A stretch of DNA of 64,000 bases from Mucinivorans hirudinis (lineage in GTDB: Bacteria; Bacteroidota; Bacteroidia; Bacteroidales; Rikenellaceae). The notes below the pieces were generated by a model that did no database searches, was not told the DNA's origin, and saw only the letters and a list, made by a program, of their open reading frames with translations. The stretch spans positions 962,798 to 1,026,797 of the forward strand of contig HG934468.1 of the NCBI GenBank assembly GCA_000723505.1, given 5' to 3'. The position numbers and the translations under genes were made by a program. This document shows positions 26,209-36,486 of this stretch, in pieces (within the stretch, counting starts at the first letter, position 1; the number at the start of each line of letters is the position of its first letter).

Positions 26209-29200
26209 ATGAACAAAATTCTACAAAAATTCTCAACGAGAGGAAGCAATCTTCCATATCGTTTTGCAACAGTGGTTTTTGCTCTGATTATGTCTTTGGC
26301 GGCTAACAATGCTGCTTTTGCACAAACCCTCAAAGTGACGGGTAAGGTTACGGACATAAATAATGAGCCAATAATAGGTGCAACTGTCTCTGTCAAGGGC
26401 ACCAATAATGCAACAATGACAGACGTTTCGGGAAACTTTGCAATCGACAAAGTGCCCTCGAATGGTGTTCTTCTCTTTACTTACGTGGGCTATAATAACA
26501 AAGAGGCAGCGGTAGAGGGAAGAAAAGAGATTAATATGGTGATGGAGGAATCGGTAATTGGTCTTGATAATGTAATCGTTATCGGTTATGGTAAGACCAC
26601 ACAACGTAACCTTGCATCTTCGGTCTCTACAATCAAAGCCGAAGCAATCGTGGGAACACCAGTAACCAACATCACACAAGGTTTGGCGGGTCGTGCCTCA
26701 GGTCTGATTGTTGTGGGTAACGGTGGTGGTATCAACCAAAAGGATAACATATCTATCCGTGGTGGTGGAACTCCTCTAATTGTTATCAACGGCGTAATTT
26801 CAAGCTACAACGACTTTGCACTTATCAACTCCGAAGATATTGCTTCGCTCAACATCCTCAAGGATGCTGCTGCAACGGCTGTCTATGGTGCTATCGGTGG
26901 CGATGGTGCCATTGTCATAACAACCAAAACAGGACGCGGGAAAACCACATTCAACGTAACCGCCGACTTTATGCTTACTCAGCCAACCCTTCTGGAAGGT
27001 AAATTGGACTCATACCAACGTGCCGTGGCTATGAACAATTTGCAAGATATGTATGGATTAGCTCCAACCTATTCGCAAGACCAACTCAATAAGTATCTAG
27101 ATGGCTCTGACCCTCTTAACTACGGTAACTTCGACTGGCAAAAGGCGGCTCTCAACACCTTCGCACCTCAACAAAAGTATAACATTACAGCTCAGGGAGG
27201 TGACGAGAATAATAACTACTATCTTTCGTTGGGTATCCTAGACCAAGGCACAATCTTCAAGGCTAATACCAACGACCAACAACGTTATAACTTCCGTTTC
27301 GCGCAAAACTCCTATATCAATGAAATAGGGTTGCGCATATCTCCCTCTATCGAGGGTTACCAAGAGGAGACTCGCGCTCCGCTGAACACTACTGCTCCGG
27401 GCGGAATCGACAACTACTATTACTATGTTTTCGGCCACGTTCAAAATAAATCACCCGAACAAAACGGTCTGAACCCATTTGGACAGATTTATAGCGGTAC
27501 AACCGACAACCCTCTAGCAGAAATGTCGGCGGACGGTGGTTACCACAAACGTTCCGCAACTCGTTTGCGCGGTCAATTAGAACTAAATTGGGCGCTTCCT
27601 TGGGTCGAAGGTCTTGAGCTTCGTGCTACCGGCAACTACTCTGCCAACTTCCAAGCGGACAAGAGTTGGAATGCCTCAACTCCGGTGTATGACTGGCAGG
27701 GCAAACTCTCGCCCGCCGCGCCGATGAGCCTGAGTAAATCATCGAGCCGTTCTTATCAGTATACACTCCAATACTTCGGTAGCTACCGTCGTAAATTTGA
27801 CGATAAGCACGACGTAGATGTTACGGCTGGTTACGAGGCTAGTTATGGTTGGGGCGAAAGTCTTTTGGCAGCACGTAGCGGATTCCTTATCCCCATTGAC
27901 CAAATGTCATCCGGTCCGGCATCATCACAGACCAACGGTAGTGGCGAGGGCGTAAGTATTGCAAATGCAGGCTATATCGGACGTGCAAAATATATCTACG
28001 ATGACCGTTACCTTGCCGAGGTTACTATGCGTTACGACGGTAGCGACCTCTTCCCACCCGACAAACGTTGGGGTCTGTTCTACTCCGGTTCGTTGGCTTG
28101 GACTATCTCGAACGAGAAGTTCTTCCAAAACTCCAAATTGGCAAGTGTCGTAAACTTCCTCAAATTGCGTGCCTCTTACGGACAGACAGGTCTAGTCCAC
28201 CTTGATGGTAACGGCAACCCTATCCGTTGGGAATACCTCTCCTCTTACGGATATAATGCAAATGGTTACATAATCGACGGTAAGATTTACCCAATTTTCG
28301 GCGAAGGCGCGCTCCCAAGCCCAGATATTACTTGGTATCAACGCAATACACTTGACTACGGTCTCGATTTCGAATTATTGCAAGGTCGCCTCAAAGGTTC
28401 GGTAGACTACTTCTATATGGTTACCAAAAATTACCTTGCCTCTCCCTCGGCAACAAGCTATACCTCTCCTTTGGGTATCTCACTTCCTACTGTGCTTTCT
28501 AAAGGTGAGCACCGTCGTGAGGGATTCGATTTCAGCCTTTCTTGGAATGACAATCTGGCAGACTTCACATATAACGTAGGTATGAACTTTACATACTTCG
28601 ACCAACTCAATGCCGTAAACTGGTCTGAATCCGAAGCAAGTATCAAGAATCCATACAAACGTACCACTCAACAGACCGGCTATTGGGGTACAGGTTACAA
28701 GAGCTTAGGTTTTTATACAAGCTCAGAGGATGTGATGAACAACCCTCGCCGTATTGTGAACAACCTGCTTCCGGGAGACTTGAACTATGCTGACCTCAAC
28801 GGCGATGGTAATGTGGATGGTGAAGACCAATGGCGTATCGGTAAGAGCAGCTTCCCACGCGCAAACTACGGTATCTTCCTCAACCTCGGTTACAAGGGAG
28901 CATTCCTAAACATTCTCTTCCAAGGTGCTTCGCGCCGCGACATTCAAATTGCAGCTGACCTTCGCTCGGGTGTGGGTGCTCAAAACCGCTTTATCTATGG
29001 CTACCAACTCGACTTCTGGACGCCGGACAATCAAGGTGCTAAATATCCTCGCTTGCAGAATTCCAACAAGTTCGACAATGCAAACCACAATGTCAGCCCC
29101 GCATCTGACTTCTGGAATGTTAATGCTGCATATTTCCGCCTGAAAACGGTCGAGCTGGGCTATGACTTCAAAAAGGTGCTATTGAACAACGCTAAGTGGA

Positions 29201-29352
29201 TATCTAACCTTCGTTTATCATTGAGCGGTAATAATGTATTCACAATATCTGATGCCGTTAAGTATGGTTACGACCCCGAGACGGCAAGTACTGCCGGATA
29301 CGGTTATCCTGTCGTTCGTACTTATGCAATGAGGCTTAGTCTCGGATTTTAA
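26209..29352 (+). CDS. SusC/RagA family TonB-linked outer-membrane transporter
   Basis: 1047 residues from the ATG at 26209; the open frame begins 63 bases earlier but only this start gives a proper signal peptide (FATVVFALIMSLAANNAAFA). A carboxypeptidase-like regulatory domain follows (KVTGKVTDINNEPIIGATV), then the TonB box/plug (VVIGYGKTTQRNLASSVST, IRGGGTPLIVINGVI) and a 22-strand barrel ending in RTYAMRLSLGF with terminal Phe. It imports an oligosaccharide or peptide together with the SusD-like lipoprotein whose gene follows after 2 bp. Codon use is biased to GGT/CGT forms, suggesting good expression. Confidence 0.95.
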   Translation: MNKILQKFSTRGSNLPYRFATVVFALIMSLAANNAAFAQTLKVTGKVTDINNEPIIGATVSVKGTNNATMTDVSGNFAIDKVPSNGVLLFTYVGYNNKEAAVEGRKEINMVMEESVIGLDNVIVIGYGKTTQRNLASSVSTIKAEAIVGTPVTNITQGLAGRASGLIVVGNGGGINQKDNISIRGGGTPLIVINGVISSYNDFALINSEDIASLNILKDAAATAVYGAIGGDGAIVITTKTGRGKTTFNVTADFMLTQPTLLEGKLDSYQRAVAMNNLQDMYGLAPTYSQDQLNKYLDGSDPLNYGNFDWQKAALNTFAPQQKYNITAQGGDENNNYYLSLGILDQGTIFKANTNDQQRYNFRFAQNSYINEIGLRISPSIEGYQEETRAPLNTTAPGGIDNYYYYVFGHVQNKSPEQNGLNPFGQIYSGTTDNPLAEMSADGGYHKRSATRLRGQLELNWALPWVEGLELRATGNYSANFQADKSWNASTPVYDWQGKLSPAAPMSLSKSSSRSYQYTLQYFGSYRRKFDDKHDVDVTAGYEASYGWGESLLAARSGFLIPIDQMSSGPASSQTNGSGEGVSIANAGYIGRAKYIYDDRYLAEVTMRYDGSDLFPPDKRWGLFYSGSLAWTISNEKFFQNSKLASVVNFLKLRASYGQTGLVHLDGNGNPIRWEYLSSYGYNANGYIIDGKIYPIFGEGALPSPDITWYQRNTLDYGLDFELLQGRLKGSVDYFYMVTKNYLASPSATSYTSPLGISLPTVLSKGEHRREGFDFSLSWNDNLADFTYNVGMNFTYFDQLNAVNWSESEASIKNPYKRTTQQTGYWGTGYKSLGFYTSSEDVMNNPRRIVNNLLPGDLNYADLNGDGNVDGEDQWRIGKSSFPRANYGIFLNLGYKGAFLNILFQGASRRDIQIAADLRSGVGAQNRFIYGYQLDFWTPDNQGAKYPRLQNSNKFDNANHNVSPASDFWNVNAAYFRLKTVELGYDFKKVLLNNAKWISNLRLSLSGNNVFTISDAVKYGYDPETASTAGYGYPVVRTYAMRLSLGF

Positions 29353-29354
29353 TA

Positions 29355-31343
29355 ATGAAAAAGACAATGAAAAGAACAAAAATAAAAATTATTGCTCTGC
29401 TTGGGCTTGCATTGACCTTGGGTGCGTGTAACCATATTATGGATACTCAACCGAGCACGTCATACAGCGAAAGCATCGTATGGAGCAACCGCACTACGGC
29501 AAACTCATTTGTTTACAACGTATATGGCAGCGTTTTTGGCGGCTATATAGGGATGAGTAACAGTATGTACTGGGAAGACCGTACTCCGAATGGCATCTCT
29601 ACTGTGGATGGTATGAGCCAAAACTGGTTCAACCAAAATAACTATCAAAGCGACCAAGACTTCGTTGGCGTCTTCGGCAGTTACGGAACTGTTCGTGCAA
29701 TTAATATGATTATCGAAAAGGCACAGGAATACAAGGGCAAAGGTCTCTCTGATGTAGATACCAAAGAGCTTGTTGCCGAAGGCAAATTCCTGCGGGCGAT
29801 GCACTACTACCGCCAGGCACGTGCCATTGGACGCATTGTCTATATCGACAAGGTGCTCTCGCCTGCCGATACTGCGGGTGACGGTCTGAAAAAGTATGTA
29901 CTCACAAAAACGGTTGATGAGAGCTATGATTTGATTATAAAAGACCTTGAAGAGGCAATGGCAGATATGACAACCATCAAGGTTCAGGGACGTGCAAACA
30001 AATGGGCTGCATATGCTTTGATGACCGAGGTGAGTTTGACTGCTGCCGCTTATGTTCCCGCCAAGGCAACTACCTATCTAAACAAGGGTCTTGCAGCGGG
30101 TAAAGCTCTTCTTGCTCAAAGCGGATATGCGCTTCATCCCACCTACAGTGACCTTTTCAACGACAAGGTGAACAGCGCTGTCGGAGAAATTATTCTTGCA
30201 CGCTACTATGACTACACTCTCACCACTGTCGGTGGTACGGAGATGCAGTATACCAGCCCCAATGCAAGCAACGACCAAGTGAGAACATCGTACGCATCTC
30301 CATTCTTCAAGGTTGACAAAGCGTTCGAGGCGTGGCCTACGCAATATCCAACTCAAAATCTCGCCGATGCTTACCTTATGGTAGACAAAACAACGGGTAA
30401 GGCTGTTAATTGGAAAGATGCCTCGCAGGTGAAAGCTGCCATAAACTTCAACAATACCTCAACCATTCCTGCTTGGATTACTAAAACGGTGGATGGAAAG
30501 AAAATAGGTACGGGGGGCACAGACCGCACTTCGCAAACCCAAACCCAAATAGAAGACAACTACAAGGCTTTCACCAATATACAATATAGTGCTACGGTGA
30601 AAAATCCTATGACCGACATCACCTCAATCATCTATGCCGACCGCGACGCACGTATGGCTGCGACACTCGTATTGGATGGCACGGAGTGGAACGGCGAAAC
30701 AGCCTCAACTCGCTTCTTCGGTAATCTCAACCGTTGGACGGGAGGTAACGGTAGTATGGCGTACTACAGAACAGCTACCAACTACTATTGGAGAAAATAT
30801 TTCTATAATACGGTTGAAAATAAAGTTATATTCGTATCCAACAAAACGGCATATCACCGCATCATCTTCCGCCTTGGTCGCGTGGTGATGAATCTTGCCG
30901 AAATTCAACTTCGTTTGGCAGACCTCGGAGCAGGTACTACTTACGCCGAAGCAGTAGCTACAATCAACCAAACGCGCACTATCCACGGTCAGCTTCCCGC
31001 TTCCGCGGCAGCAACGGCAACCGACGCTTGGAAAGATTATATCACCGAAAGACGTTGCGAACTTGCAATGGAAGGCGACCTCTACTGGGCTGCTATTCGT
31101 TGGGGTATCTATGGTGGAAACGCGAATAACGGCGCCGCTCCCAAGGGTGATGTAGCTATATTGTTGGAAGAGCCTACTTTGATAGAGATTGCTCCGGATG
31201 GTTCGGGCTTCGTGGTTGCACCTGTTAATTACTTAGAGATTAACAAACGTTCATTCCGTGCCGACCGCCAATATCTACTCCCTATTCCACAAGGTACTCT
31301 GAATGCCTATCCTTTCCTTGGAACTCAAAATCCGGGATGGTAG
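29355..31343 (+). CDS. SusD/RagB family nutrient-binding lipoprotein
   Basis: 662 residues. Lipoprotein signal LGLALTLGACNHIMDTQP (Cys ~25). It has the SusD N-terminal pattern (NRTTANSFVYNVYGSVFG), the TPR-like region (VAEGKFLRAMHYYRQARAIG) and the typical C-terminal block (ITERRCELAMEGDLYWAAIRWG, followed near the end by RQYLLPIPQGTLNAYPFL). It sits as a lid on the SusC-like barrel and captures substrate. Somewhat longer than the ~550-residue norm, with extra loops in the middle. The glycan specificity cannot be read from sequence. Confidence 0.95.
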   Translation: MKKTMKRTKIKIIALLGLALTLGACNHIMDTQPSTSYSESIVWSNRTTANSFVYNVYGSVFGGYIGMSNSMYWEDRTPNGISTVDGMSQNWFNQNNYQSDQDFVGVFGSYGTVRAINMIIEKAQEYKGKGLSDVDTKELVAEGKFLRAMHYYRQARAIGRIVYIDKVLSPADTAGDGLKKYVLTKTVDESYDLIIKDLEEAMADMTTIKVQGRANKWAAYALMTEVSLTAAAYVPAKATTYLNKGLAAGKALLAQSGYALHPTYSDLFNDKVNSAVGEIILARYYDYTLTTVGGTEMQYTSPNASNDQVRTSYASPFFKVDKAFEAWPTQYPTQNLADAYLMVDKTTGKAVNWKDASQVKAAINFNNTSTIPAWITKTVDGKKIGTGGTDRTSQTQTQIEDNYKAFTNIQYSATVKNPMTDITSIIYADRDARMAATLVLDGTEWNGETASTRFFGNLNRWTGGNGSMAYYRTATNYYWRKYFYNTVENKVIFVSNKTAYHRIIFRLGRVVMNLAEIQLRLADLGAGTTYAEAVATINQTRTIHGQLPASAAATATDAWKDYITERRCELAMEGDLYWAAIRWGIYGGNANNGAAPKGDVAILLEEPTLIEIAPDGSGFVVAPVNYLEINKRSFRADRQYLLPIPQGTLNAYPFLGTQNPGW

Positions 31344-31379
31344 TAATAACTATTGTATAATTTGAAAAAGATAGATAAA

Positions 31380-31850
31380 ATGAAACTTATAAGAAATTTC
31401 ATATTGCTAATTGCAGTCATAAGCGGACTTAGCTCTTGTATGAAAGCGGGACTTGAGGAGTTGCCTCTCTATGGCGACTCGAAGATTTCCTCCATATTGG
31501 GTGAATACCGTTACTATGGACCTCAATCGTGGCAAGGACAACCTCTAGTGGAGTATGTACAACTCACAAGGTCGGCGCAAACAATCAACAATGACGCTAA
31601 TACTATCGCCGTAACGTTCACTGTTCCTGCGGCAAGCGGTAACTTCACCGCAGCGGAGCGTGCCAAGGTTAGTCTGAATAACATTGCATTGCGCTTTACC
31701 ATCTCGGCAGCAGCCATTATCAAACCAATGGACGGAGCACCAACTCTGGGCGTTCCCGGAAATTGGAGCGGCGGCGGGAAAAAGTATCGTGTAACGGCAG
31801 CCGATGGAACATATTCGGACTGGACGATAACGGTTACTCTCAACAACTAA
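31380..31850 (+). CDS. Small surface lipoprotein of the SusC/D locus, DUF5018-like
   Basis: 156 residues from the ATG at 31380. Lipoprotein signal ends ISGLSSCMKAG (Cys ~20). The rest is beta-rich with an Ig-like ending (KYRVTAADGTYSDWTITVTL), as in DUF5018-type domains encoded after susD genes. It is likely a surface glycan-binding accessory. The start nine codons upstream (31353) lacks a proper signal peptide. It lies 36 bp after the susD-like gene, and a hairpin terminator follows, so it appears to be the third cistron. Confidence 0.65.
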   Translation: MKLIRNFILLIAVISGLSSCMKAGLEELPLYGDSKISSILGEYRYYGPQSWQGQPLVEYVQLTRSAQTINNDANTIAVTFTVPAASGNFTAAERAKVSLNNIALRFTISAAAIIKPMDGAPTLGVPGNWSGGGKKYRVTAADGTYSDWTITVTLNN

Positions 31851-31870
31851 TAAACCTCTCTTTGTAATTA

Positions 31871-31904
31871 ATGAGGCTGTCCGCTACCAGTGCAGGCAGC
31901 CTCA
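31871..31904 (+). terminator. Hairpin terminator after the SusC/D/lipoprotein cistrons
   Basis: ATGAGGCTG at 31871-31879 pairs with CAGCCTCAT at 31896-31904, followed by ATTATTAAA rather than a clean T-run. It separates the three-gene SusC/D unit from the following glycoside hydrolase gene. Confidence 0.5.
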
Positions 31905-32006
31905 TATTATTAAACCGCCCTCGAATGGTCGGAAATACGAGCACCTCTTTCGTATTAACAACCTAAGGTCTAGTTCAATATTACAGACACACGCCCCCAA
32001 AAAAAG

Positions 32007-35000
32007 ATGAAAAAATTACTAACCCTTCTATTGCCGTTAATATCTTTTGCAGCCGCGTCGGCACAGCCGCAGGATAACATAAAGTATACGACTCCAAATT
32101 TTATTAAAATTTGGAACGATGCGCTCGGTAACCACCGCGCGATAATAGAGGTTTCTCAACCCTCGCAAGCCATAGAGCTCGACTTCCTCTGGCGGCGGCA
32201 CGACAAAGATCCGCAAAATCGCCGTTTCATCCTCATCAATGCTCAGGATGGCTCTCAAATCAAAAACATTCTACGAAAGGAGGTTAATAACGAACGGTGC
32301 AACATTGTCTTCGGCCCGGTCAATACCGCAACCGAATATTACCTCTACTATCTTCCATACCCTATACATACGGGTTGGGGCGGTTTCGGTGCAGACTACC
32401 TCAAATCCGAGGATGCTCCCGATGGCGAATGGGTGGCAAAAATTGGTAAAGATTTACCCAAAGCTAAGGTACAGACCATTCAGGCACGCACCGAATTCGA
32501 CTCCTTCTACCCAATGGAAGTTACCGCCTTGGCGAGCGAAACCGCCGACTACAAGAGCAAAAACAGCGACAAAATGTTGCTCTTCCCCGAAGATAGATCT
32601 TTCCAGATTCGTATGCGCGATGCAATTCCCCAAAAATGGCTGTCCACAAAGCAAGGATCAGCTTTTGCGGGTAGGGCTGAGCGCAACGAATATTACGCAT
32701 ATCAGATTGGAGTATGGGCTGCCGGAGGTGCCTTGGACAACCTCAAAGTGGAGTGGAGCGATCTCAAATCGGGTAATAATACCATTCTGAAGAAAGATAT
32801 AACTTGTTTCAACACGGAGGGATACAACCCTAGGGGAGAATACTTTACGAAAAACATATCGGTGAAAGAGGGTATCATTCAGCCACTATGGTTCGGCGTG
32901 GATATTGCGGAGAGTGCAACGGCTGGCACTTATAGGGGTACGGTAACAATTTCGGCTGAGGGTGTCGCTCCAAAGAGTGTTGATGTTGCCATAGAAATCA
33001 GTGATAAGGTCACCGCTGACCGCGGCGACTCCGAGTTGTGGAGACACAGTCGCCTGCGGTGGCTCAACTCGCGCGCCGGTATAGGTAACGAACCGACAAA
33101 AGGTTATACGAATGTGGAGGTTGATGGAAATAAGCTCTCGGTAAAGGGTCGTCAGGTGGTCTTAGGTGACGATGGTCTACCCCACTCTATCAAAGCTAAG
33201 GACAATGAAATTCTTGCGGGCGGAATAGAGTTTATTATCCAAACAGACAAAGGTAATACCGTACTGCGAACAGGAAAACCGGAATACACGCTCCAAGACA
33301 ACGGACGTGTGGAGTGGACAACCATAGGGGCAAACGATGAAATGAAACTCAACTGCCGAGCCGCCTTGGAATTTGACGGCTGGGTAAACTACATATACAC
33401 CATCACACCGCTCAAAAACATTAAGGTTAAAGATATTAGACTAAACATTTCTATGCGCGGCGAAGTTGCCCGCTATATGATGGGTATGGGTCTGGAGGGG
33501 GGTAATGTTCCTTCGGCACACTCTAGCAAATGGTTCGGCGCGAAACAGAGTGACAAACCGATTATCTCCACCACCTCGGATGCTCCCGTGAAGTTGGACG
33601 GATTGCAGGATAGCTTCTGGGTGGGTAATAGTGATGCCGGTCTGAGCGTAGAACTTCGCGGGGCAAGTTACACCGGTCCTCTGCTCAACCTCTATCGCCC
33701 GGCTCCGCCCGTGAGTTGGAACAATGGCGGCAAGGGGGGATTTGTTATAAAGAAAGAGGGGGGCAAAGTTTTGGCAAGCGTTTACAGCGGCGAGCGCGAG
33801 TTGAAACCTAATGAGACTATTGTTTTTGACTTTGCATTTATCATCACCCCTGTCAAGAGTATTGATTACAAGAGTCAGTTCAACGACCGTTATTACCATA
33901 ACGGTTCGAATCCGACACCGGCAGAGGAGGATATAGCAGCCGGCGTAAAGGTTATCAATGTCCACCACGCCAATGAGTTGAATCCGTACATCAACTATCC
34001 GTTCTTGACAACTGCTCAAATCAAGAATTTCACAGATTACTGGCACTCTAAGGATGTAAAAGTAAAACTCTACTACACCATCCGTGAGCTGACCAACAAC
34101 GTTCCCGAAATTTGGGCACTGCGTTCGCTGGGCAACGAGATTTTGGGCTCAGGGCGCGGCGGTGGTTACCCTTGGCTGCGCGAACACTTGGTGGACGACT
34201 ATCTGCCACAGTGGTACCAATACCTCGGACCGGTCAATAGTGCCGATGCTTCGATTGTGAACTCACCCGGTGAGTCGCGCTGGTATAACTACTATATCGA
34301 GGGGCTAGGATGGTTGGTCAAAAATCTTGGAATCAACGGCATATATCTTGATGACGTAACCTATGGGCGTGATATGCTCAAGCGTATGCGTCGGGTGATG
34401 GATGCGAATGGCGATTGTGCAATAGACCTGCACTCGAACACCGGATTCTCGCGAGGCGCGGTGATTCAGTACACCGAATTTTTCCCTTACGTTGATAAAC
34501 TCTGGTTTGGCGAAAGTTTTTATTACAATCGTATGTCGCCCGAAAATTGGCTTGTAGAGGTGTCGGGCATTCCGTTCGGATTGATGGGCGATATGCTCCA
34601 TCGCGGCGGTAACCGCTGGCGTGGGATGGTCTACGGTATGACAGTACGCCACCCGTGGATGACCGACGGTATACTCTGTGACCCACGCCCCGTATGGAAA
34701 GTGTGGGACAATTTCGGCATTGCCGACTCTAAGATGGTTGGTTACTGGCGGGCGGATGCTCCGGTAAGGACATCAAATGATAAAATACTGGCAACAACCT
34801 ATATCAACCCAAATGGCGAGATACTTGTCGCTGTGGGCAGTTGGGCGGAAAAACCAACGGACTTTACCCTAAAGATAGATTGGAAAGCGCTGGGTATTAA
34901 CCCCGCAACGGCTCGCATTGTACAACCCGAAATCGTTGATTTTCAGAGTTCGGCAGAGTACAAGGCGACTGACAAAATCAGAATCGAACCCACAAAGGGT

Positions 35001-35021
35001 TACCTAATTTACATCAGGTGA
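32007..35021 (+). CDS. Large secreted glycoside-hydrolase-like protein (DUF6067/GH123-like)
   Basis: 1004 residues with a cleavable signal peptide (LLTLLLPLISFAAASAQ). A beta-sandwich N-terminal half (to ~600) precedes a TIM-barrel-like half with VINVHHANELNPYINYPF, KVKLYYTIRELTN and GIYLDDVTYGRDM; the Asp pair in the last motif is where a catalytic acid would be expected. The pattern matches large DUF6067 proteins, some related to GH123 beta-N-acetylgalactosaminidases. Its position after SusC/D and a terminator-bounded end implies it acts on the imported glycan, perhaps a host mucin or sulphated glycan. The exact activity is not determinable here. Confidence 0.72.
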   Translation: MKKLLTLLLPLISFAAASAQPQDNIKYTTPNFIKIWNDALGNHRAIIEVSQPSQAIELDFLWRRHDKDPQNRRFILINAQDGSQIKNILRKEVNNERCNIVFGPVNTATEYYLYYLPYPIHTGWGGFGADYLKSEDAPDGEWVAKIGKDLPKAKVQTIQARTEFDSFYPMEVTALASETADYKSKNSDKMLLFPEDRSFQIRMRDAIPQKWLSTKQGSAFAGRAERNEYYAYQIGVWAAGGALDNLKVEWSDLKSGNNTILKKDITCFNTEGYNPRGEYFTKNISVKEGIIQPLWFGVDIAESATAGTYRGTVTISAEGVAPKSVDVAIEISDKVTADRGDSELWRHSRLRWLNSRAGIGNEPTKGYTNVEVDGNKLSVKGRQVVLGDDGLPHSIKAKDNEILAGGIEFIIQTDKGNTVLRTGKPEYTLQDNGRVEWTTIGANDEMKLNCRAALEFDGWVNYIYTITPLKNIKVKDIRLNISMRGEVARYMMGMGLEGGNVPSAHSSKWFGAKQSDKPIISTTSDAPVKLDGLQDSFWVGNSDAGLSVELRGASYTGPLLNLYRPAPPVSWNNGGKGGFVIKKEGGKVLASVYSGERELKPNETIVFDFAFIITPVKSIDYKSQFNDRYYHNGSNPTPAEEDIAAGVKVINVHHANELNPYINYPFLTTAQIKNFTDYWHSKDVKVKLYYTIRELTNNVPEIWALRSLGNEILGSGRGGGYPWLREHLVDDYLPQWYQYLGPVNSADASIVNSPGESRWYNYYIEGLGWLVKNLGINGIYLDDVTYGRDMLKRMRRVMDANGDCAIDLHSNTGFSRGAVIQYTEFFPYVDKLWFGESFYYNRMSPENWLVEVSGIPFGLMGDMLHRGGNRWRGMVYGMTVRHPWMTDGILCDPRPVWKVWDNFGIADSKMVGYWRADAPVRTSNDKILATTYINPNGEILVAVGSWAEKPTDFTLKIDWKALGINPATARIVQPEIVDFQSSAEYKATDKIRIEPTKGYLIYIR

Positions 35022-35086
35022 TTGGTGGCGATTAATGTGTGAAACAATACAATTTACCTTCGGAATAACCATTAAATCGGGTATTT

Positions 35087-35132
35087 AAAATGCAAAATGG
35101 GCTCAATTCTCTCGAGCCCATTTTGCATTTTT
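35087..35132 (+). terminator. Strong bidirectional rho-independent terminator
   Basis: An 18-bp stem (AAAATGCAAAATGGGCTC at 35087-35104 with its complement at 35114-35131) and a short loop, with T-runs on both strands. It ends the glycoside hydrolase gene and the convergent lipoprotein unit. Confidence 0.85.
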
Positions 35133-35178
35133 AGAATTTTTCAAACACCCTCATTTACAACTCTAAATAACAAGTGAT

Positions 35179-35532
35179 TCATTTTTTCTGTAATATCACA
35201 GTTTGAGAAATTGCCGAAGTGTGGGTTATGAGTCCTCGCAGGGTAAGTCTGCCGCCGACAAGTTCAAAGGAGAGAACCCTCTCACTTGCGCCCGATATGG
35301 CAGGAGTGAGACTCAAGTCGGCTTTGTCGGTGGAATATATACCGTTTTCACTACCATAGTAGCCAGTATAGTCATACTCCATTTTACCGGTAAATGTGAA
35401 ACTGTGGTAGTCCGCACCATTCATAGTCGTCTCCCAACTGCCCAACAAGTTATTTGTGGGTTCGGGAGGCTCTGTGCGTTTGCAGGCGGCAGCTATCATC
35501 ACCACCGCCGCAAGAAGTGCGAAATATCTCAT
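35179..35532 (-). CDS. Small lipocalin-like lipoprotein
   Basis: 117 residues. Lipoprotein signal LLAAVVMIAAACKRTEPP (Cys ~17). LLGSWETTMNG, then short strands (YHSFTFTGKMEYDY, SFELVGGRLTLRG) indicate a small beta-barrel of the lipocalin-like type. The start overlaps the stop of the coiled-coil lipoprotein gene by one base (TAATG), so the two are translationally coupled. Function unknown; an envelope accessory is likely. Confidence 0.7.
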   Translation of the reverse strand: MRYFALLAAVVMIAAACKRTEPPEPTNNLLGSWETTMNGADYHSFTFTGKMEYDYTGYYGSENGIYSTDKADLSLTPAISGASERVLSFELVGGRLTLRGLITHTSAISQTVILQKK

Positions 35533-36389
35533 TATTTATAAGAAATTACCAAGAATTTACTGTTCGACCAGAAGCGGTTCTTATCGGTAATTATCAGCTC
35601 CTCAGTCACATTCTTTGCCCCTTCCACAAACATATACGAGTCTGATGGGTGTGCCGTCACCAGAGTCACCTTCTTCTGGTTGATGGGTATACGCTCGACG
35701 TTGCGGAGGTCTGCCTTGGTGAAATTGCCCAAATCGGCGTTGGCATTGGCTGTCTTGGTGCGACCTATAAAACCTTTTTTATCAATTATCTTATTGTTCA
35801 TCAAATCTTTTTCGCTCCCAATTACGAAGTACACCGTATTGAGTTCGATGGTCTGTTCCGCCAGTGTGCTCTCGAGCGATGCCTTATCCTCCTTGAGCCC
35901 CGAAATTGCCGAATTTAGGTTTGCAACCTCAATATTAAGCGACTGCACCTTTTGCGCAAGTTCCTCAATCTGAACATTTTTTTCTGCCAACTGCAGCTCT
36001 AGAGAAGCTACCAGCTTCTTCAAACCCTCAATTTGAACATTTGCCTCCTTGAGCTTTTGGGTAGCTCCGGAAAGACGGGCAATGGTTTGACGGTTCTTCT
36101 CCAAAAGTGCAGCAATGGCATTGATGTTCTCGGTTATTTGCTCCTTTTTGGTCTTCGTGATTTCGCCCTGAGTCTGACCGGCAACCAACTTTTCGCGTTC
36201 GGTGATGCTGCTGAGCGTTGTGGCAATCTCGTTGATGTCCAAAAATGCCTCGTTAATAATCGAGTCCTTCATCAGCACAATCTGCTGCAAGGAGTCCTTA
36301 GAGGTGTTTAGTTGTGCAACCTTCTCTTTGTTGTTTTCACAGCCTGTGAAAACTACTACCGCCACGGCGGCTAAAAGTAACTTTTTCAT
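35532..36389 (-). CDS. Coiled-coil lipoprotein, unknown function
   Basis: 285 residues. Lipoprotein signal LLAAVAVVVFTGCENNKEK (Cys ~19). Residues ~25-170 form a long coiled coil with heptads (QKLKEANVQIEGLKKLVASL, NVQIEELAQKVQSLNIEVAN). The C-terminal ~115 residues form a small beta-rich domain (ELNTVYFVIGSEKDLMN, KFLVISYK). Similar lipoproteins are widespread in Bacteroidales without an assigned role. It is probably anchored in an envelope membrane, with the coil spanning the periplasm. Confidence 0.7.
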   Translation of the reverse strand: MKKLLLAAVAVVVFTGCENNKEKVAQLNTSKDSLQQIVLMKDSIINEAFLDINEIATTLSSITEREKLVAGQTQGEITKTKKEQITENINAIAALLEKNRQTIARLSGATQKLKEANVQIEGLKKLVASLELQLAEKNVQIEELAQKVQSLNIEVANLNSAISGLKEDKASLESTLAEQTIELNTVYFVIGSEKDLMNNKIIDKKGFIGRTKTANANADLGNFTKADLRNVERIPINQKKVTLVTAHPSDSYMFVEGAKNVTEELIITDKNRFWSNSKFLVISYK

Positions 36390-36486
36390 TTTATTAACTA
36401 TCTTATTTTCGGATGCAAAGTTACATCTTTTTTTTCAAAAACGACAACTTCTTTTGACCCGCCCACTCCAATAATCTGAGTTCGGG

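Noticed and set aside
33901-33920. tRNA T-loop-like string GGTTCGAATCC
   Set aside because: It is coding sequence of the glycoside hydrolase (NGSNPTP); no acceptor or anticodon arm can be folded around it.
33441-34046. 201-codon minus-strand frame inside the glycoside hydrolase gene
   Set aside because: Antisense shadow frame with Cys/His-rich random composition; the plus-strand enzyme is clear.
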